A stretch of 64,000 nucleotides of DNA, taken from NCBI GenBank assembly GCA_022870705.1, contig CP072107.1:928501-992500 (forward strand). The letters run 5' to 3'. Shown here one piece after another: positions 50,725 to 61,465 of this stretch. Made by a program: the position numbers and the translations under genes. A model generated the notes under the pieces. The model searched no databases. It saw only the letters and a list, made by a program, of their open reading frames with translations, and was not told the origin of the DNA. The first letter of the stretch is position 1. Every line of letters starts with the position of its first letter. This DNA is from Oscillospiraceae bacterium CM (GTDB lineage: Bacteria; Bacillota; Clostridia; Oscillospirales; Oscillospiraceae).

Positions 50725-52154
50725 ATTTGTCCCTCCGTCATCGACGACCGCCGCGCCAGCGCAAGGCCAAGCGCCAGAACAACCCAGAATAAAAACGTTA
50801 CGCGGTTATTATAAAAGGAATAATCCGTCATGCCCTGCAGCAGATAACCGCATACAGCGGAAACGGCAGCGGCCAGATAAATGCGCGACGATTTGTCACG
50901 TTCCTTAGAAAAGGCGGCAAGCGTGGTTCTGAAATAGGAGAAAAGCATGAGAAGAAATAAAACGATACCGAGGATACCGGCGTCGCAGATGAGCTGGAGA
51001 TAGAGGTTGTGGGCGTGCGGGGCGCTGATGGTGTTGTAGCCATAGGCCGGGTAAACGAGATTGAAGGCGGCCGTGCCGGGGCCGATACCCGAAAACCAGT
51101 AATCCTTGAGCATGGACAGCGTCCCAAGCCAGATGGAGACGCGGTAGGACGTCGAGCTGTCGGACATGTTGCCGATGCTGGCAAAACGCTCAATCACCGT
51201 TTGGGGCAGGAAAAAGTACAGCGCGATGATCGCCGCGATGCCCAGAAGAATAAAGCGCGCGTCAAGCATAACGAGGAAGACAGCGGCGGCTAGAATCAGC
51301 CCGATATAACCCCCGCGCGAATAGGTGACAACCATGCAGACGGCCATGAGGACAAAGCAGCCGGCAAAAAAGAGGCGCTGCAGCCATGTTTTGCCGTTTA
51401 AGGCGCACGCGGCGGCAAACGGTGTCACCAGCAGCAGGTATTCAGCCAGAACGTTCGGGTTTCCAAGTGTTGAATACACCCTGTTTGTGATATCGGAAAA
51501 CATATCATTGTCAACCCATGCCCCAACCGTCTCCGGCGTATAGAACAAATACTGATATACCCCGTAAGCGGCAACGGCCGCGCCCGCTGTGACAAGGAGC
51601 CCGACGGCGAAATCAGCCTGCCGTTTCGTCGTGACGGCGTTATTGAAAACAATCGTGAACAAAACGAACAAAACCGTTATGAGACCGGTGAAAATGCTGC
51701 CGGAGACCGTGACGGACGTCATCGTCGCGATCAGATAGACGGCAGCAAACAACAGCACATACTTATTGACCGGCGACAGAGCGGATCGTATTTCCGGTTC
51801 GGTGCCAAGCCGGACAGCATAGGAAAAAAAGGCGACAAGCACACAGCAGACGAGTGCCATCGTCGGCAGAAACGGGGCCAGGAAGGCCGGAATCAGGCAC
51901 CAAATGTAAAGCTGTTTAAAAATACTGCCCTCAAGAACCCTCGTCAAACCAAGCTTTTGAAAAGCGGTGCTCCACGCGCGGTGCCCGGCTTGCCCGGCTT
52001 TAAAAAAAACGCTGCTTTTAACGCGTGCCAAACTGCGGGACGGTGATAAAAACCAGGTGACAAGGCGGCTTTTGTGCCATTTGGCACCGATCCATCCGAA
52101 AAAGACGCTCAAAAGCCTGAAAACGGCGCTCTGCTCCAAAATTTTTTGCATCAA
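50709..52154 (-). CDS. O-antigen ligase / polymerase-like membrane protein
   Basis: A 481-residue protein with about ten to twelve membrane helices and a large loop near residues 320-400 (GTLSMLKDYWFSGIGPGTAAFN, SAPHAHNLYLQLICDAGILG), the signature of the Wzy_C/O-antigen ligase fold. It probably ligates or polymerises the wall glycan. The cytoplasmic N-terminal 70 residues are basic. It starts nine bases after murJ ends. Confidence 0.88.
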   Translation of the reverse strand: MMQKILEQSAVFRLLSVFFGWIGAKWHKSRLVTWFLSPSRSLARVKSSVFFKAGQAGHRAWSTAFQKLGLTRVLEGSIFKQLYIWCLIPAFLAPFLPTMALVCCVLVAFFSYAVRLGTEPEIRSALSPVNKYVLLFAAVYLIATMTSVTVSGSIFTGLITVLFVLFTIVFNNAVTTKRQADFAVGLLVTAGAAVAAYGVYQYLFYTPETVGAWVDNDMFSDITNRVYSTLGNPNVLAEYLLLVTPFAAACALNGKTWLQRLFFAGCFVLMAVCMVVTYSRGGYIGLILAAAVFLVMLDARFILLGIAAIIALYFFLPQTVIERFASIGNMSDSSTSYRVSIWLGTLSMLKDYWFSGIGPGTAAFNLVYPAYGYNTISAPHAHNLYLQLICDAGILGIVLFLLMLFSYFRTTLAAFSKERDKSSRIYLAAAVSAVCGYLLQGMTDYSFYNNRVTFLFWVVLALGLALARRSSMTEGQIWSRS

Positions 52155-52163
52155 GTCACTTCC

Positions 52164-53744
52164 TTACTGCTGGATATCGGTTGCGCGCCGCCTGGAAAAA
52201 AACCGCAGAAGCAGCGCTGAGGCGGCCTTCGCCTCGGAAACACCGAAGAGGCGCGTTGCGGCGGCGTAGACAAGAAGACCGGCTGCCGCGGGCGCCAAAA
52301 GAGCCAGCGCTTTGCCGATGAGATTCTGTTCAAGTCCGCCCGCGGCGGTATGAACGCCAAAGACGGCGGCGGTCATCAGAAGGGCGGCAATTGTCATTTT
52401 AACGATATCAAAAACAAAGGCCTTGTCGAGAAAGCCGTCACCGCGCCACTGGAGCGGAATTATTAAGACAACGGCGCCGACTGTGGCAGCGGCGGCGGAG
52501 GCAACGGCCAGCCCTGTGACGCTCAATGGCCCTGTTAGCAGCGCGCAGAGCGCGATGTTAACAGCGATAGAAATCAGGCCGGAAATAAGGGGTGTTTTAC
52601 CGTCCTGCCGCGCAAAACAAGCGCGGCATAAAATGGCCTGCAACGCATAACCAACCATGCCAAGGCTGATAAATGTCAGGGCCGCAGATGTCATGGACAC
52701 GGCGGCGTCGTCAAATTTGCCGCCGCCGTAGATCAGGCTGATAAGTGGGCGGGCGAGCACCATCACACCGGCCGTCATCGGAATAACGAAAAACAGTGAG
52801 GCGTGAACCGTCTGCGCAATCGTGTTTCGGAAGGCGTGCGTCTCGTCTTCGGCCGTCAGGCGCGACAAACGCGGGAATATAACGTTTGTGACCGATAAAA
52901 TGAATACGCCAATGATAATCAGATATAAGTTGTTTGACAGTTCAATAGCGGTAACACCGGCACCGTTATACAAATGGGAACCAAATTTCGTATTGATCGT
53001 CAAATTAATCGGTTGCACCCACGTGCCGATCATAACAGGCAGCATCAAGGCAAAAACCTTCTGCATGCCCTCCGAGCGGAAATCAAGTGACGGCCTGTAA
53101 AAAAAACCTTTTTTCTTTAAGGAAGGAACCTGTATGAGCGCCTGCACAAACCAGCCGATTAAAAACGCCGCCGCCAGGCCGTAGATGCCGAACCGGGCGT
53201 TAAACGTATAGTAATACGCGATGACAATAAAGTTGGCGATGACGCTGATGAGCGCCGGGACATTGAATTCGTCAAACGACTGCAGGATGCCGACAAACGA
53301 ATAGGCAACGCCAGTGAACAAAACCGTTGGGAAGAGCATCCGCGTCAGAGAAACGCACAATGCCGTCGTCGCCGCGTCGTACCCGTCTGCAAACAGGCGG
53401 ACGAGCGGCTCGGCAAAGACAATGCCGAGAACGGTTAAAGCGAGTGACAAAAGGCCGATGACGGTGATGAAGTTTCCGGAAAACAAAACAGCGTCCTTTT
53501 TGCTTTTTTTCGCCGCGTATTCGCTGAACACAGGGATAAAACTGGCCGCAATCGCCGAGGCAAAGACGGCGTCGAAAAAGACGCGCGGTATACGGCTGGC
53601 CGTTAAAAAAGCGTTTGTCTCCATGCCGCTGCCGAAATGAACCGTCATGAGACGATCACGGAAAAGCCCCATGAATTTACCGATGAGGGTGAGGAGCATC
53701 ACGAGGCTGATTGTTTTTACATGATGGTTGTTTTTTTCTGCCAT
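52164..53744 (-). CDS. murJ: MurJ-family lipid flippase
   Basis: A 526-residue MOP-superfamily protein with about fourteen helices. The family opening GLFRDRLMTVHFGSGMETNAFLTASRIP and the SFIPVFSEY segment are clear MurJ/MviN marks. It may flip lipid II or, given its place at the head of the wall-polymer operon, the lipid-linked secondary polymer. It is the first gene after a strong promoter. Confidence 0.92.
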   Translation of the reverse strand: MAEKNNHHVKTISLVMLLTLIGKFMGLFRDRLMTVHFGSGMETNAFLTASRIPRVFFDAVFASAIAASFIPVFSEYAAKKSKKDAVLFSGNFITVIGLLSLALTVLGIVFAEPLVRLFADGYDAATTALCVSLTRMLFPTVLFTGVAYSFVGILQSFDEFNVPALISVIANFIVIAYYYTFNARFGIYGLAAAFLIGWFVQALIQVPSLKKKGFFYRPSLDFRSEGMQKVFALMLPVMIGTWVQPINLTINTKFGSHLYNGAGVTAIELSNNLYLIIIGVFILSVTNVIFPRLSRLTAEDETHAFRNTIAQTVHASLFFVIPMTAGVMVLARPLISLIYGGGKFDDAAVSMTSAALTFISLGMVGYALQAILCRACFARQDGKTPLISGLISIAVNIALCALLTGPLSVTGLAVASAAAATVGAVVLIIPLQWRGDGFLDKAFVFDIVKMTIAALLMTAAVFGVHTAAGGLEQNLIGKALALLAPAAAGLLVYAAATRLFGVSEAKAASALLLRFFSRRRATDIQQ

Positions 53745-53804
53745 ATCCCGCCAGCCTTCAAAAATTACAGGTAAAAAAAGTAAACCAAGTGCCGTAACTG
53801 TGAT

Positions 53805-53833
53805 ATTTTACCCCAACCGCCCTTATTTTTCAA
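53805..53833 (-). promoter_or_regulatory. Promoter of the murJ-csaB operon
   Basis: Minus strand TTGAAA (53833-53828), 17-base spacer, TAAAAT (53810-53805). Confidence 0.8.
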
Positions 53834-53884
53834 CAGAATTCAAGCCGATAAGTTTTAAATATTTATGAATCGCTGGGCCGTCGG

Positions 53885-53913
53885 TTGAAATAGCGGCCGG
53901 ATTTCTATATAAT
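53885..53913 (+). promoter_or_regulatory. Promoter of the SLH glycosidase gene
   Basis: TTGAAA (53885-53890), 17-base spacer, TATAAT (53908-53913). It is divergent from the murJ promoter, with 51 bases between the two -35 boxes. Confidence 0.85.
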
Positions 53914-53947
53914 ACGCACAGATGAAAACGCCGCCGGAGAGGTACAT

Positions 53948-56227
53948 ATGAAAAAATTTACTGCGTTCACCGCCGCCGTCCTGGCGTTGGCTGTCCTGAC
54001 GACGGCGACTGCCATGGCATTGGGCGCTGGCGACGCTGTCTACGTGAACACGCGCCACGTCGCCAACAACCTGTCTTATACGAACACGGTTTCCTACATA
54101 AACGGGACGCAGCGGCAGGAAAGCTATGCCCTCAGCCTGACGGGCAGCGGTGACGCGTACCCCATTGTCATGGCGTGCGATACGATTTACGGCAGCCTGA
54201 CGGTTGACGCGATGGTTTCGTATGCCGCCAAGCAGGGCAAAAACGTTTTGGCTGCCGTCAATACCGACTTCTTTTCCATGAAAACAGGCGTCCCGATGGG
54301 GATTGACATTGAAAACGGTGTTTACAAGTCAAGCCCGGAGGGAAACACGGCCGTCGCGTTTGACGCCGATGGGAGCGTTCGCTTTTCAGAAAGCCCAGAG
54401 GTCACGATGACGCTTTTTAACAACGGCAGCGCGTCTGACGCGTCGAACAGCGGCCAGAGCGTCACCCTCACGCATTTCAATAAATACAGGGCTGACACGG
54501 GCGGCCTGTATCTGTTCAGTTCCGCCTTTTCCACCGTGTCAACGCGCACGTCAACGCCGGGCTGGTTCGTCAAATTTCACATTGAGAGCGGCTCGCCGAG
54601 CGTTTCCGGGACGATGTCACTCGTTGTGACGGAGGTGGTGCAGTCCGACGGGGCGATGCCAATCGGGGACGGGTATCTTATTTTATCGGCCTCGGATGTC
54701 TGCGGCTATGATTCGGAATTTAATAAATTTAAGGTTGGTGACGCCGTTACGCTAACGACGACGTGCACCGACCCGCAGCTGACAAATGCCAAATGGGCAA
54801 CTGGCGGCGGCGACATTCTTGTTAAAGACGGTGCCGTCACCGATCAATCGGCGTGGGACAAGGCCATATCCGCTAAAAATCCGCGCACGGCTTTCGGTGT
54901 CAAGGCCGACGGCACCGTCATCAGCTACGTCATCGACGGAACAGAGAATTCAGCCGGTCTGACGCTGCAGGCACTCGCCGAGGAGATGCGTGCGCGCGGC
55001 TGTGTTGACGCCGTCAATTTTGACGGCGGCGGCTCGTCGGTACTCAGCGTCCGCCTGACGGGGCAGTCGGTGGCAACACTCGTCAATAAACCGTCCGACG
55101 GGTCGGAGAGAAAGTGCGCGGCGTATCTGCTCTTCGTCACCGACAAAGTGCCCGACGGGAGAGCGAAAAACCTCGGGCTTGTCAATGACGGCGTCATCTT
55201 GCTCACGGGTTCCTCGGTGACGCTGCAGCCCGCCGCGTCGGACAGCGGGTATAAACCGGTGACGACGCCGTCCGACATGAAAATGTCGGGTGCCGCCCTC
55301 GGTGCGGTGACGGGGATGGTGTATAAAGCCGGCGCCGCAGCCGGCACGGAGACGCTCACCCTCACGTCGCCGTCAACGGGCGCGAGCGGGACGGGCGCTG
55401 TTTTCATCATCAGCAAACCGACTGATATAAGCGTCACCGCACAGGGAAAGCCCGTGACGGCACTGACGCTTTGGCCGGGCGATACGGTGCAGCTGTCGTC
55501 GGCGGCGTCGTATTACGGCCGCGCTGTTTGTGCGGACACCGCCGCCTTTACATATGAAGCAGCAGGCGGCGTCGGCAGCGTGTCTTCCGGCGGGCTTTTC
55601 ACAGCCGGGGCAACGGCGGGCGTGACAGGCGCTGTGACGGTCAGGGTCGGTGGCGCGATGGTTTCGATCCCGGTCACAATAACCGGCTTCACAGATACGA
55701 CGACGCACTGGGCCGGGCCGTATATTAAGGATCTCTTCCAAAAGGGTATCGTTTCCGGCGTCACACCCACGCTTTTTGCGCCCAATGACGAAATCAGCCG
55801 CGGCGATTTTATCCTGATGCTCTACCGGGCGGCCGGAAAACCCGCTGTGAGCGGCCCATCCTCCTTTACGGACGTCGCGCCTGACGCCTATAATGCCGCG
55901 GCCATCGCCTGGGCGGAATCTGTCGGCATTGCCAAGGGTGACGGGAGCGCGCTGTTTAACCCGAAGGGGCCATTAATACGCGAGCAGGCCTTCTCGTTTT
56001 TGTACCGTGCGCTCAGCGCGCTGAAGCACAGCCTGCCGGACGCCCCGGCGTCAGCGCTGGCCGCTTATTCGGATTATCAATCGGTGGCCGATTATGCCAC
56101 CGTGCCAACGGCAACGCTTGTATCAGCCGGTGTCATCTCGGGTGCTGGCGGCAAGCTGCTGCCGAAGGCCAACATCACGCGCGGCGAAATGGCAAAGATC
56201 CTGGACGTTGTCATCCGGCTCGCGTAA
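53948..56227 (+). CDS. SLH-anchored phosphodiester glycosidase (NAGPA-like) protein
   Basis: A 759-residue exported protein. A signal peptide (1-25) is followed by a NAGPA/DUF2233-type phosphodiester glycosidase domain (about 60-400) with AVNTDFFSMKTGVPMGIDIENG and VNFDGGGSSVLSV. A beta-rich Ig-like region (about 415-580) and three SLH repeats (FTDTTTHWAGPYIKD, FTDVAPDAYNAAAIAWAES and YSDYQSVADYATV) end the protein. The SLH repeats bind the pyruvylated polymer made by the divergent operon. Substrate may be a wall teichoic-like or GlcNAc phosphodiester; this is inference. Confidence 0.88.
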   Translation: MKKFTAFTAAVLALAVLTTATAMALGAGDAVYVNTRHVANNLSYTNTVSYINGTQRQESYALSLTGSGDAYPIVMACDTIYGSLTVDAMVSYAAKQGKNVLAAVNTDFFSMKTGVPMGIDIENGVYKSSPEGNTAVAFDADGSVRFSESPEVTMTLFNNGSASDASNSGQSVTLTHFNKYRADTGGLYLFSSAFSTVSTRTSTPGWFVKFHIESGSPSVSGTMSLVVTEVVQSDGAMPIGDGYLILSASDVCGYDSEFNKFKVGDAVTLTTTCTDPQLTNAKWATGGGDILVKDGAVTDQSAWDKAISAKNPRTAFGVKADGTVISYVIDGTENSAGLTLQALAEEMRARGCVDAVNFDGGGSSVLSVRLTGQSVATLVNKPSDGSERKCAAYLLFVTDKVPDGRAKNLGLVNDGVILLTGSSVTLQPAASDSGYKPVTTPSDMKMSGAALGAVTGMVYKAGAAAGTETLTLTSPSTGASGTGAVFIISKPTDISVTAQGKPVTALTLWPGDTVQLSSAASYYGRAVCADTAAFTYEAAGGVGSVSSGGLFTAGATAGVTGAVTVRVGGAMVSIPVTITGFTDTTTHWAGPYIKDLFQKGIVSGVTPTLFAPNDEISRGDFILMLYRAAGKPAVSGPSSFTDVAPDAYNAAAIAWAESVGIAKGDGSALFNPKGPLIREQAFSFLYRALSALKHSLPDAPASALAAYSDYQSVADYATVPTATLVSAGVISGAGGKLLPKANITRGEMAKILDVVIRLA

Positions 56228-56283
56228 AGGTTCTGAAAACAGGGCAGACTGAATTAAGGAAAATATGGAAAAGGAAAATTTAT

Positions 56284-57552
<1,269 letters not shown>

Positions 57553-57864
57553 CCCACCCGCCCACCCAATAGATGTATAGGGGGCTGCGCCCCCTATGAC
57601 CCCCAATTATCTTCATGGGGGTGAAATATTTTCGCTCGTCTGTCTAACATCATGCGTAGGGGCAGACCTTGTGTCTGCCCTTATCCCGGGCACGAGAGTA
57701 GGGGGCTATGCCCACATCGCCCCGCCCCAATCCCGCCGCCGTCCCGTAGGGGCTATTATCAATCGCCCAGCGCATTCCCGCCGATTTTGACATTGTGAAT
57801 CCGCTAACGATATGCTAAAATATTTCATTGTAAAAAAGTGCATCCATAGAATGGAGAGAGAGCC
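57553..57864. repeat. Repeat-filled gap after obgE
   Basis: Copy 4 of the type B element (57551-57604) starts on the obgE stop itself: TAACCCACCCGCCCACCC head, then ATAGGGGGC-TGC-GCCCCCTAT. REPs follow at 57655-57680 (GGCAGACCTTGTGTCTGCC, identical core to the copy at 23701) and 57745-57769 (one arm mutated). A further GTAGGGGGCTATGCCC fragment is near 57700. No gene is seen. Confidence 0.8.
57787..57816 (+). promoter_or_regulatory. Probable promoter of the aminotransferase gene
   Basis: TTGACA (57787-57792), 18-base spacer, TATGCT (57811-57816), 49 bases before the start codon. Confidence 0.55.
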
Positions 57865-59052
57865 ATGATCTCTGAAAAAATGAAAAAGCTGGCCCAAAAC
57901 AACTCGGCCATCCGCGCCATGTTCGAAGAGGGCAACAGGCTGGCAGCCTTATACGGGCGTGAAAACGTTTTTGATTTCAGCCTCGGCAACCCAAACTTTC
58001 CGGCGCCCGACGCCGTTAAAAAGGCTATGATTGATATTTTAAACGAAGAGGACGCCATTTTCGTCCACGGCTACATGTCAAATACCGGTTACGCCCCAGT
58101 CCGCGCGGCGATTGCCGCGCATCTCAACAGCCGCTTCGGCACATCGTTTGGTGACGGTAATATCATCATGTCCGTCGGCGCGGCCGGCGGCCTGAACGTC
58201 GTCCTCAAAACGCTCTTAAACCCCGGTGACGAAGTCGTTGTCTTTGCCCCGTATTTCGTCGAATACGGCAATTATGTTGCCAATTATGACGGCGCGCTCG
58301 TCGTCGTTCCGCCCAACACGACGGACTTCCAGCCTGAAGCCGAGGCGCTGGCCGCCGCCGTAACAAGCAGAACAAAGGCCGTCATCATCAATTCCCCGAA
58401 CAACCCGACGGGTGTTCTCTATACCAAAGCAACGCTCGAAAAAATTGCCGCGGTGCTATCGGCTAAGGAAAAGGAATTCGGCGCGCCGATTTATATCATC
58501 TCCGATGAGCCGTACCGCGAGCTCTGCTATGACGGGGTCGATGTGCCATATCTCACAAGGCTCTATAAAAACACGCTCGTGTGTTATTCGTGGTCGAAGT
58601 CGCTTTCGCTCCCCGGCGAGCGCATCGGCTATATCGTCATTCCCTCGGAAATTGATGATTTTCAGCTTGTCTACGACGCCGCCAGTATCGCAACGCGCGT
58701 TTCCGGCTTTGTCAACGCGCCGTCTCTCCAGCAGCTGGCCGTGGCCCGCTGCCTGAATGAGAAGACGGATATCGGCGCGTATGACCAAAACAGAAAGCTT
58801 TTGTACAACGGCCTTGTCGCCTGTGGTTTTGACTGTGTCTATCCGCAGGGCGCGTTTTACATGTGGGTTAAAACACCTGTCGACGATAAGGTGTTTTGCG
58901 AGGCAGCGAAAAAGTTTAATATCCTCGTCGTACCGGGTACGTCTTTTGGCTGCACCGGTTACATCCGAATCGCCTATTGCGTGGCAAAAGAGGCGATTGA
59001 GCGGTCCCTGCCCGCCTTTAAAAAGCTTGCCGCGTCGTTCGGCCTTGGCTGA
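57865..59052 (+). CDS. PLP-dependent class I/II aminotransferase
   Basis: A 395-residue fold-type I enzyme. SLGNPNFPAPDAVKKAM opens the family; NSPNNPTGVLY, ISDEPYRELCYDG and the PLP lysine in YSWSKSLSLPGERIGY are all present. It resembles aspartate/alanine-type aminotransferases; amino donor is not predictable. It is monocistronic or read through into rsgA. Confidence 0.93.
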   Translation: MISEKMKKLAQNNSAIRAMFEEGNRLAALYGRENVFDFSLGNPNFPAPDAVKKAMIDILNEEDAIFVHGYMSNTGYAPVRAAIAAHLNSRFGTSFGDGNIIMSVGAAGGLNVVLKTLLNPGDEVVVFAPYFVEYGNYVANYDGALVVVPPNTTDFQPEAEALAAAVTSRTKAVIINSPNNPTGVLYTKATLEKIAAVLSAKEKEFGAPIYIISDEPYRELCYDGVDVPYLTRLYKNTLVCYSWSKSLSLPGERIGYIVIPSEIDDFQLVYDAASIATRVSGFVNAPSLQQLAVARCLNEKTDIGAYDQNRKLLYNGLVACGFDCVYPQGAFYMWVKTPVDDKVFCEAAKKFNILVVPGTSFGCTGYIRIAYCVAKEAIERSLPAFKKLAASFGLG

Positions 59053-59104
59053 ACCGCGCCGAGTACCACGCGCCACCGGCGCGCCGATGAAAGGAGACTA
59101 ATTT

Positions 59105-59155
59105 TTGTTCTTTAATATGATATTGTCGGAGTGTGTCCTCCCCGGGAGGGCATAA
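59105..59155 (+). CDS. Possible 16-residue leader peptide upstream of rsgA
   Basis: AAGGAG (59091-59096) is eight bases before a TTG at 59105; the frame reads MFFNMILSECVLPGRA and stops with TAA at 59153. The last codons are the central segment of the competing hairpins described for the rsgA leader, so a ribosome ending here would disturb folding. The evidence is the ribosome binding site and the coincidence with structure only. Confidence 0.35.
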   Translation: MFFNMILSECVLPGRA

Positions 59156-59206
59156 ACAAAAGTATGTGCCCTCCAAGAACGCCAAAAACCGTATGAAATT
59201 TGGAGG
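59134..59206 (+). promoter_or_regulatory. rsgA leader with mutually exclusive hairpins ending on the ribosome binding site
   Basis: Three alternative stems share segments. A: TGTCCTCC (59134-59141) with GGAGGGCA (59145-59152), one wobble. B: GGAGGGCA (59145-59152) with TGCCCTCC (59167-59174). C: CCTCCAA (59170-59176) with TTGGAGG (59200-59206), which is the rsgA Shine-Dalgarno. A and C can coexist (ribosome binding site hidden); B excludes both (site free). This is the logic of a translational riboswitch or leader-peptide attenuator. Confidence 0.55.
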
Positions 59207-59214
59207 ATACAGAA

Positions 59215-60291
59215 ATGGAAATTAACCTGAAAGACTACGGGCTGGATGATTGTATAAGCCGTGAAGCGGCCCTGTATGACGGCTTGAATATTGCCCGCAT
59301 CACAACGCAGCACCACGACATATACGGGGCTATCAGCCAATACGGTGAAACGATGGCCCGCGTGTCGGGCGGCTTGTCCCACAGGGCGGTCGGGAGCGGC
59401 GATTACCCCGCTGTCGGTGACTGGGTCATGATCGACAGGGGCAATACATCAGCCGGTGAGGCGGTCATCCGCAGTATACTGCCGCGAAAAAGTGTTTTCC
59501 AGCGGCGCGCCGCCGGGACATCCGGCGCGTTGCAGGTCGTCGCGTCGAATATCGATACTGTTTTTCTCTGCATGGCGATGGACGGCGATTATAACCTGCG
59601 GCGTTTAGAGCGCTATCTCTCCGTCGCGTGGGATAGCGGGGCGACACCCGTTGTCGTCCTGACGAAAGCCGATACCTGCCCAGATGCCCCGGCGCGCATA
59701 GCGGCGGTTTCCGCCGCCAGCTCCGGCGCGGATATCGTCGCAACGTCGGCAGCAGACGGCACGGGATATACGGCGCTTAAGCGCTACCTTCTAAAAGGGA
59801 AAACCGTCGCGTTTGTCGGCTCCTCCGGCGTCGGCAAATCAACGCTTATTAACGGCCTTTTGGGCCGTGATGTGCTTGAAACACGCGCTGTCCGGCAAGA
59901 TGGGCGCGGCCGCCACACGACGACGCACCGACAGCTGATGCTGCTGCCGGGCGGCGGCATCGTTATCGACACACCGGGTATGCGCGAATTGCAGCTTTTC
60001 TCGGCAGACCTCTCCAAAACGTTTGAAGATTTCCAAGCGCTTGCGTTATCCTGCCGATTTGCTGACTGCACGCATACGGTCGAACCCGGCTGTGCGGTGT
60101 GCCGCGCGCTCGAAACGGGCAAACTTGCCAACGGCCGCTATGAGAGCTATATTAAGCTCCAAAAAGAGCTTATTTATTCCGGGCTTGACGCGCGCCGGAT
60201 TGAAGAGGAAAAAATCAAAAACATGTTCGGCGGCAAGAAGGCCATGAAGCGGGCGCTTGACGATGTAAAAAAGAAAAACAGCGGCCAATAG
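59215..60291 (+). CDS. rsgA: Ribosome small-subunit GTPase RsgA
   Basis: A 358-residue circularly permuted GTPase; ATG 59215 is eight bases after GGAGG. An OB fold (about 30-110) precedes the GTPase domain in G4-G1-G3 order: LTKAD, GSSGVGKST, DTPGMREL. The C-terminal zinc knuckle is CRFADCTHTVEPGCAVC. It tests 30S maturation and releases late assembly factors. The C-terminus is basic. An unusual leader precedes it. Confidence 0.96.
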   Translation: MEINLKDYGLDDCISREAALYDGLNIARITTQHHDIYGAISQYGETMARVSGGLSHRAVGSGDYPAVGDWVMIDRGNTSAGEAVIRSILPRKSVFQRRAAGTSGALQVVASNIDTVFLCMAMDGDYNLRRLERYLSVAWDSGATPVVVLTKADTCPDAPARIAAVSAASSGADIVATSAADGTGYTALKRYLLKGKTVAFVGSSGVGKSTLINGLLGRDVLETRAVRQDGRGRHTTTHRQLMLLPGGGIVIDTPGMRELQLFSADLSKTFEDFQALALSCRFADCTHTVEPGCAVCRALETGKLANGRYESYIKLQKELIYSGLDARRIEEEKIKNMFGGKKAMKRALDDVKKKNSGQ

Positions 60292-60334
60292 ACCGGGTGC
60301 GCCGGTAAAAGCCGCTGTATGATGAAAAAACAGG

Positions 60335-60354
60335 GGGGGCGGCTTGCCGCCCCC
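60335..60354. terminator. GC hairpin between rsgA and trpS
   Basis: GGGGGCGG-CTTG-CCGCCCCC, 8-bp stem. The plus-strand side lacks a T-run, so it may only be a weak terminator or a leader hairpin for trpS. Confidence 0.45.
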
Positions 60355-60371
60355 GTCAAAAGGAATAGCTT

Positions 60372-61373
60372 ATGGAAGACAAAAAAATTATTCTCTCCGG
60401 CATTAAACCAAGCGGCGCATTAACGCTCGGCTCCTACGTCGGCGCGATTAAAAACTGGGTTGCCCTGTCGGAGGCCTACAACTGCTATTACATGATGGCA
60501 GACCTGCACGCCATTACCGTCCGGCAGGACCCCGCCGTACTGCGCAAAACGACGCTGGAGCAGATCGCGCAGTACATCGCCTGCGGGCTTGACCCTCAAA
60601 AGAATACCATCTTCATCCAAAGCCATGTCCCGGCACACGCCGAGCTCACCTGGGTGCTCAGCTGTTTTACGATGTACGGCGAGCTGTCCCGCATGACGCA
60701 GTTTAAGGACAAATCGGCGAAAAACACGGAAAATATCAACGCGGGGCTTTTTACCTATCCCGTTTTGATGGCGTCGGATATTCTCATCTATCAGGCCGAC
60801 CTTGTCCCCGTCGGCGAGGATCAGAAGCAGCACGTCGAGCTCACGCGGGACATTGCCGGGCGCTTCAACGCCATATACGGCGACGTTTTTAAGCTGCCGG
60901 AGCCGTTCATCCCGGAGGTCGGCGCGCGGGTGATGAGCCTGCAGGAGCCGACGAACAAAATGTCAAAGTCCGAGCAGGACGCAGGCGGCTGCATCTGCCT
61001 GATGGACAAGCCGGAGGACATTATGCGCGCTTTTAAGCGCGCCGTGACGGACAGCGAAACGGCAATCCGCTATGACGTCAAGAAAAAACCGGGCGTATCA
61101 AATCTGATGCAGATTTATGCCGTCGCCACCGGCACAACGCTTGATGATGTCGCCCGCACGTTTGACGGGCAGGGTTACGGTGCGTTTAAAACGGCCGTGG
61201 GCGAGGCCGTCGTCGAGCTGCTGCGCCCAATTCGCGAGGAGGCCGCGCGGCTCTTGTCCGACAAAGCCTATCTCGAAAGCGTTTATACGGAAGGGGCTCA
61301 AAAAGCGGCCGCGGCGGCGAACAGAACGCTGCGGAAGGTTTATAAAAAGGTCGGCTTTATCCAAAAGGGCTGA
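60372..61373 (+). CDS. trpS: Tryptophanyl-tRNA synthetase
   Basis: A 333-residue class I synthetase. The HIGH-like motif is SGALTLGSYVGA at residues 14-25 and the KMSKS loop is KMSKSEQDAGG. QPTGxxHLG-type opening and QKQHVELTRDIA are conserved. AAAAGGAATAGCTT precedes the ATG. No T-box leader was found in the 80-base gap upstream. Confidence 0.97.
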   Translation: MEDKKIILSGIKPSGALTLGSYVGAIKNWVALSEAYNCYYMMADLHAITVRQDPAVLRKTTLEQIAQYIACGLDPQKNTIFIQSHVPAHAELTWVLSCFTMYGELSRMTQFKDKSAKNTENINAGLFTYPVLMASDILIYQADLVPVGEDQKQHVELTRDIAGRFNAIYGDVFKLPEPFIPEVGARVMSLQEPTNKMSKSEQDAGGCICLMDKPEDIMRAFKRAVTDSETAIRYDVKKKPGVSNLMQIYAVATGTTLDDVARTFDGQGYGAFKTAVGEAVVELLRPIREEAARLLSDKAYLESVYTEGAQKAAAAANRTLRKVYKKVGFIQKG

Positions 61374-61465
61374 CGAGAATTGGCGGGCCGCGTGCCGTAA
61401 CAGCGGCGTTCGTATCACAAAACGGCGTAAGAAACGCCAACGCATGATACGCAACTGGAGCGTCT

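Noticed and set aside
60292-60371. Possible T-box leader for trpS.
   Set aside because: The 80-base gap is too short and lacks a T-box sequence or specifier loop; only a GC hairpin is seen.
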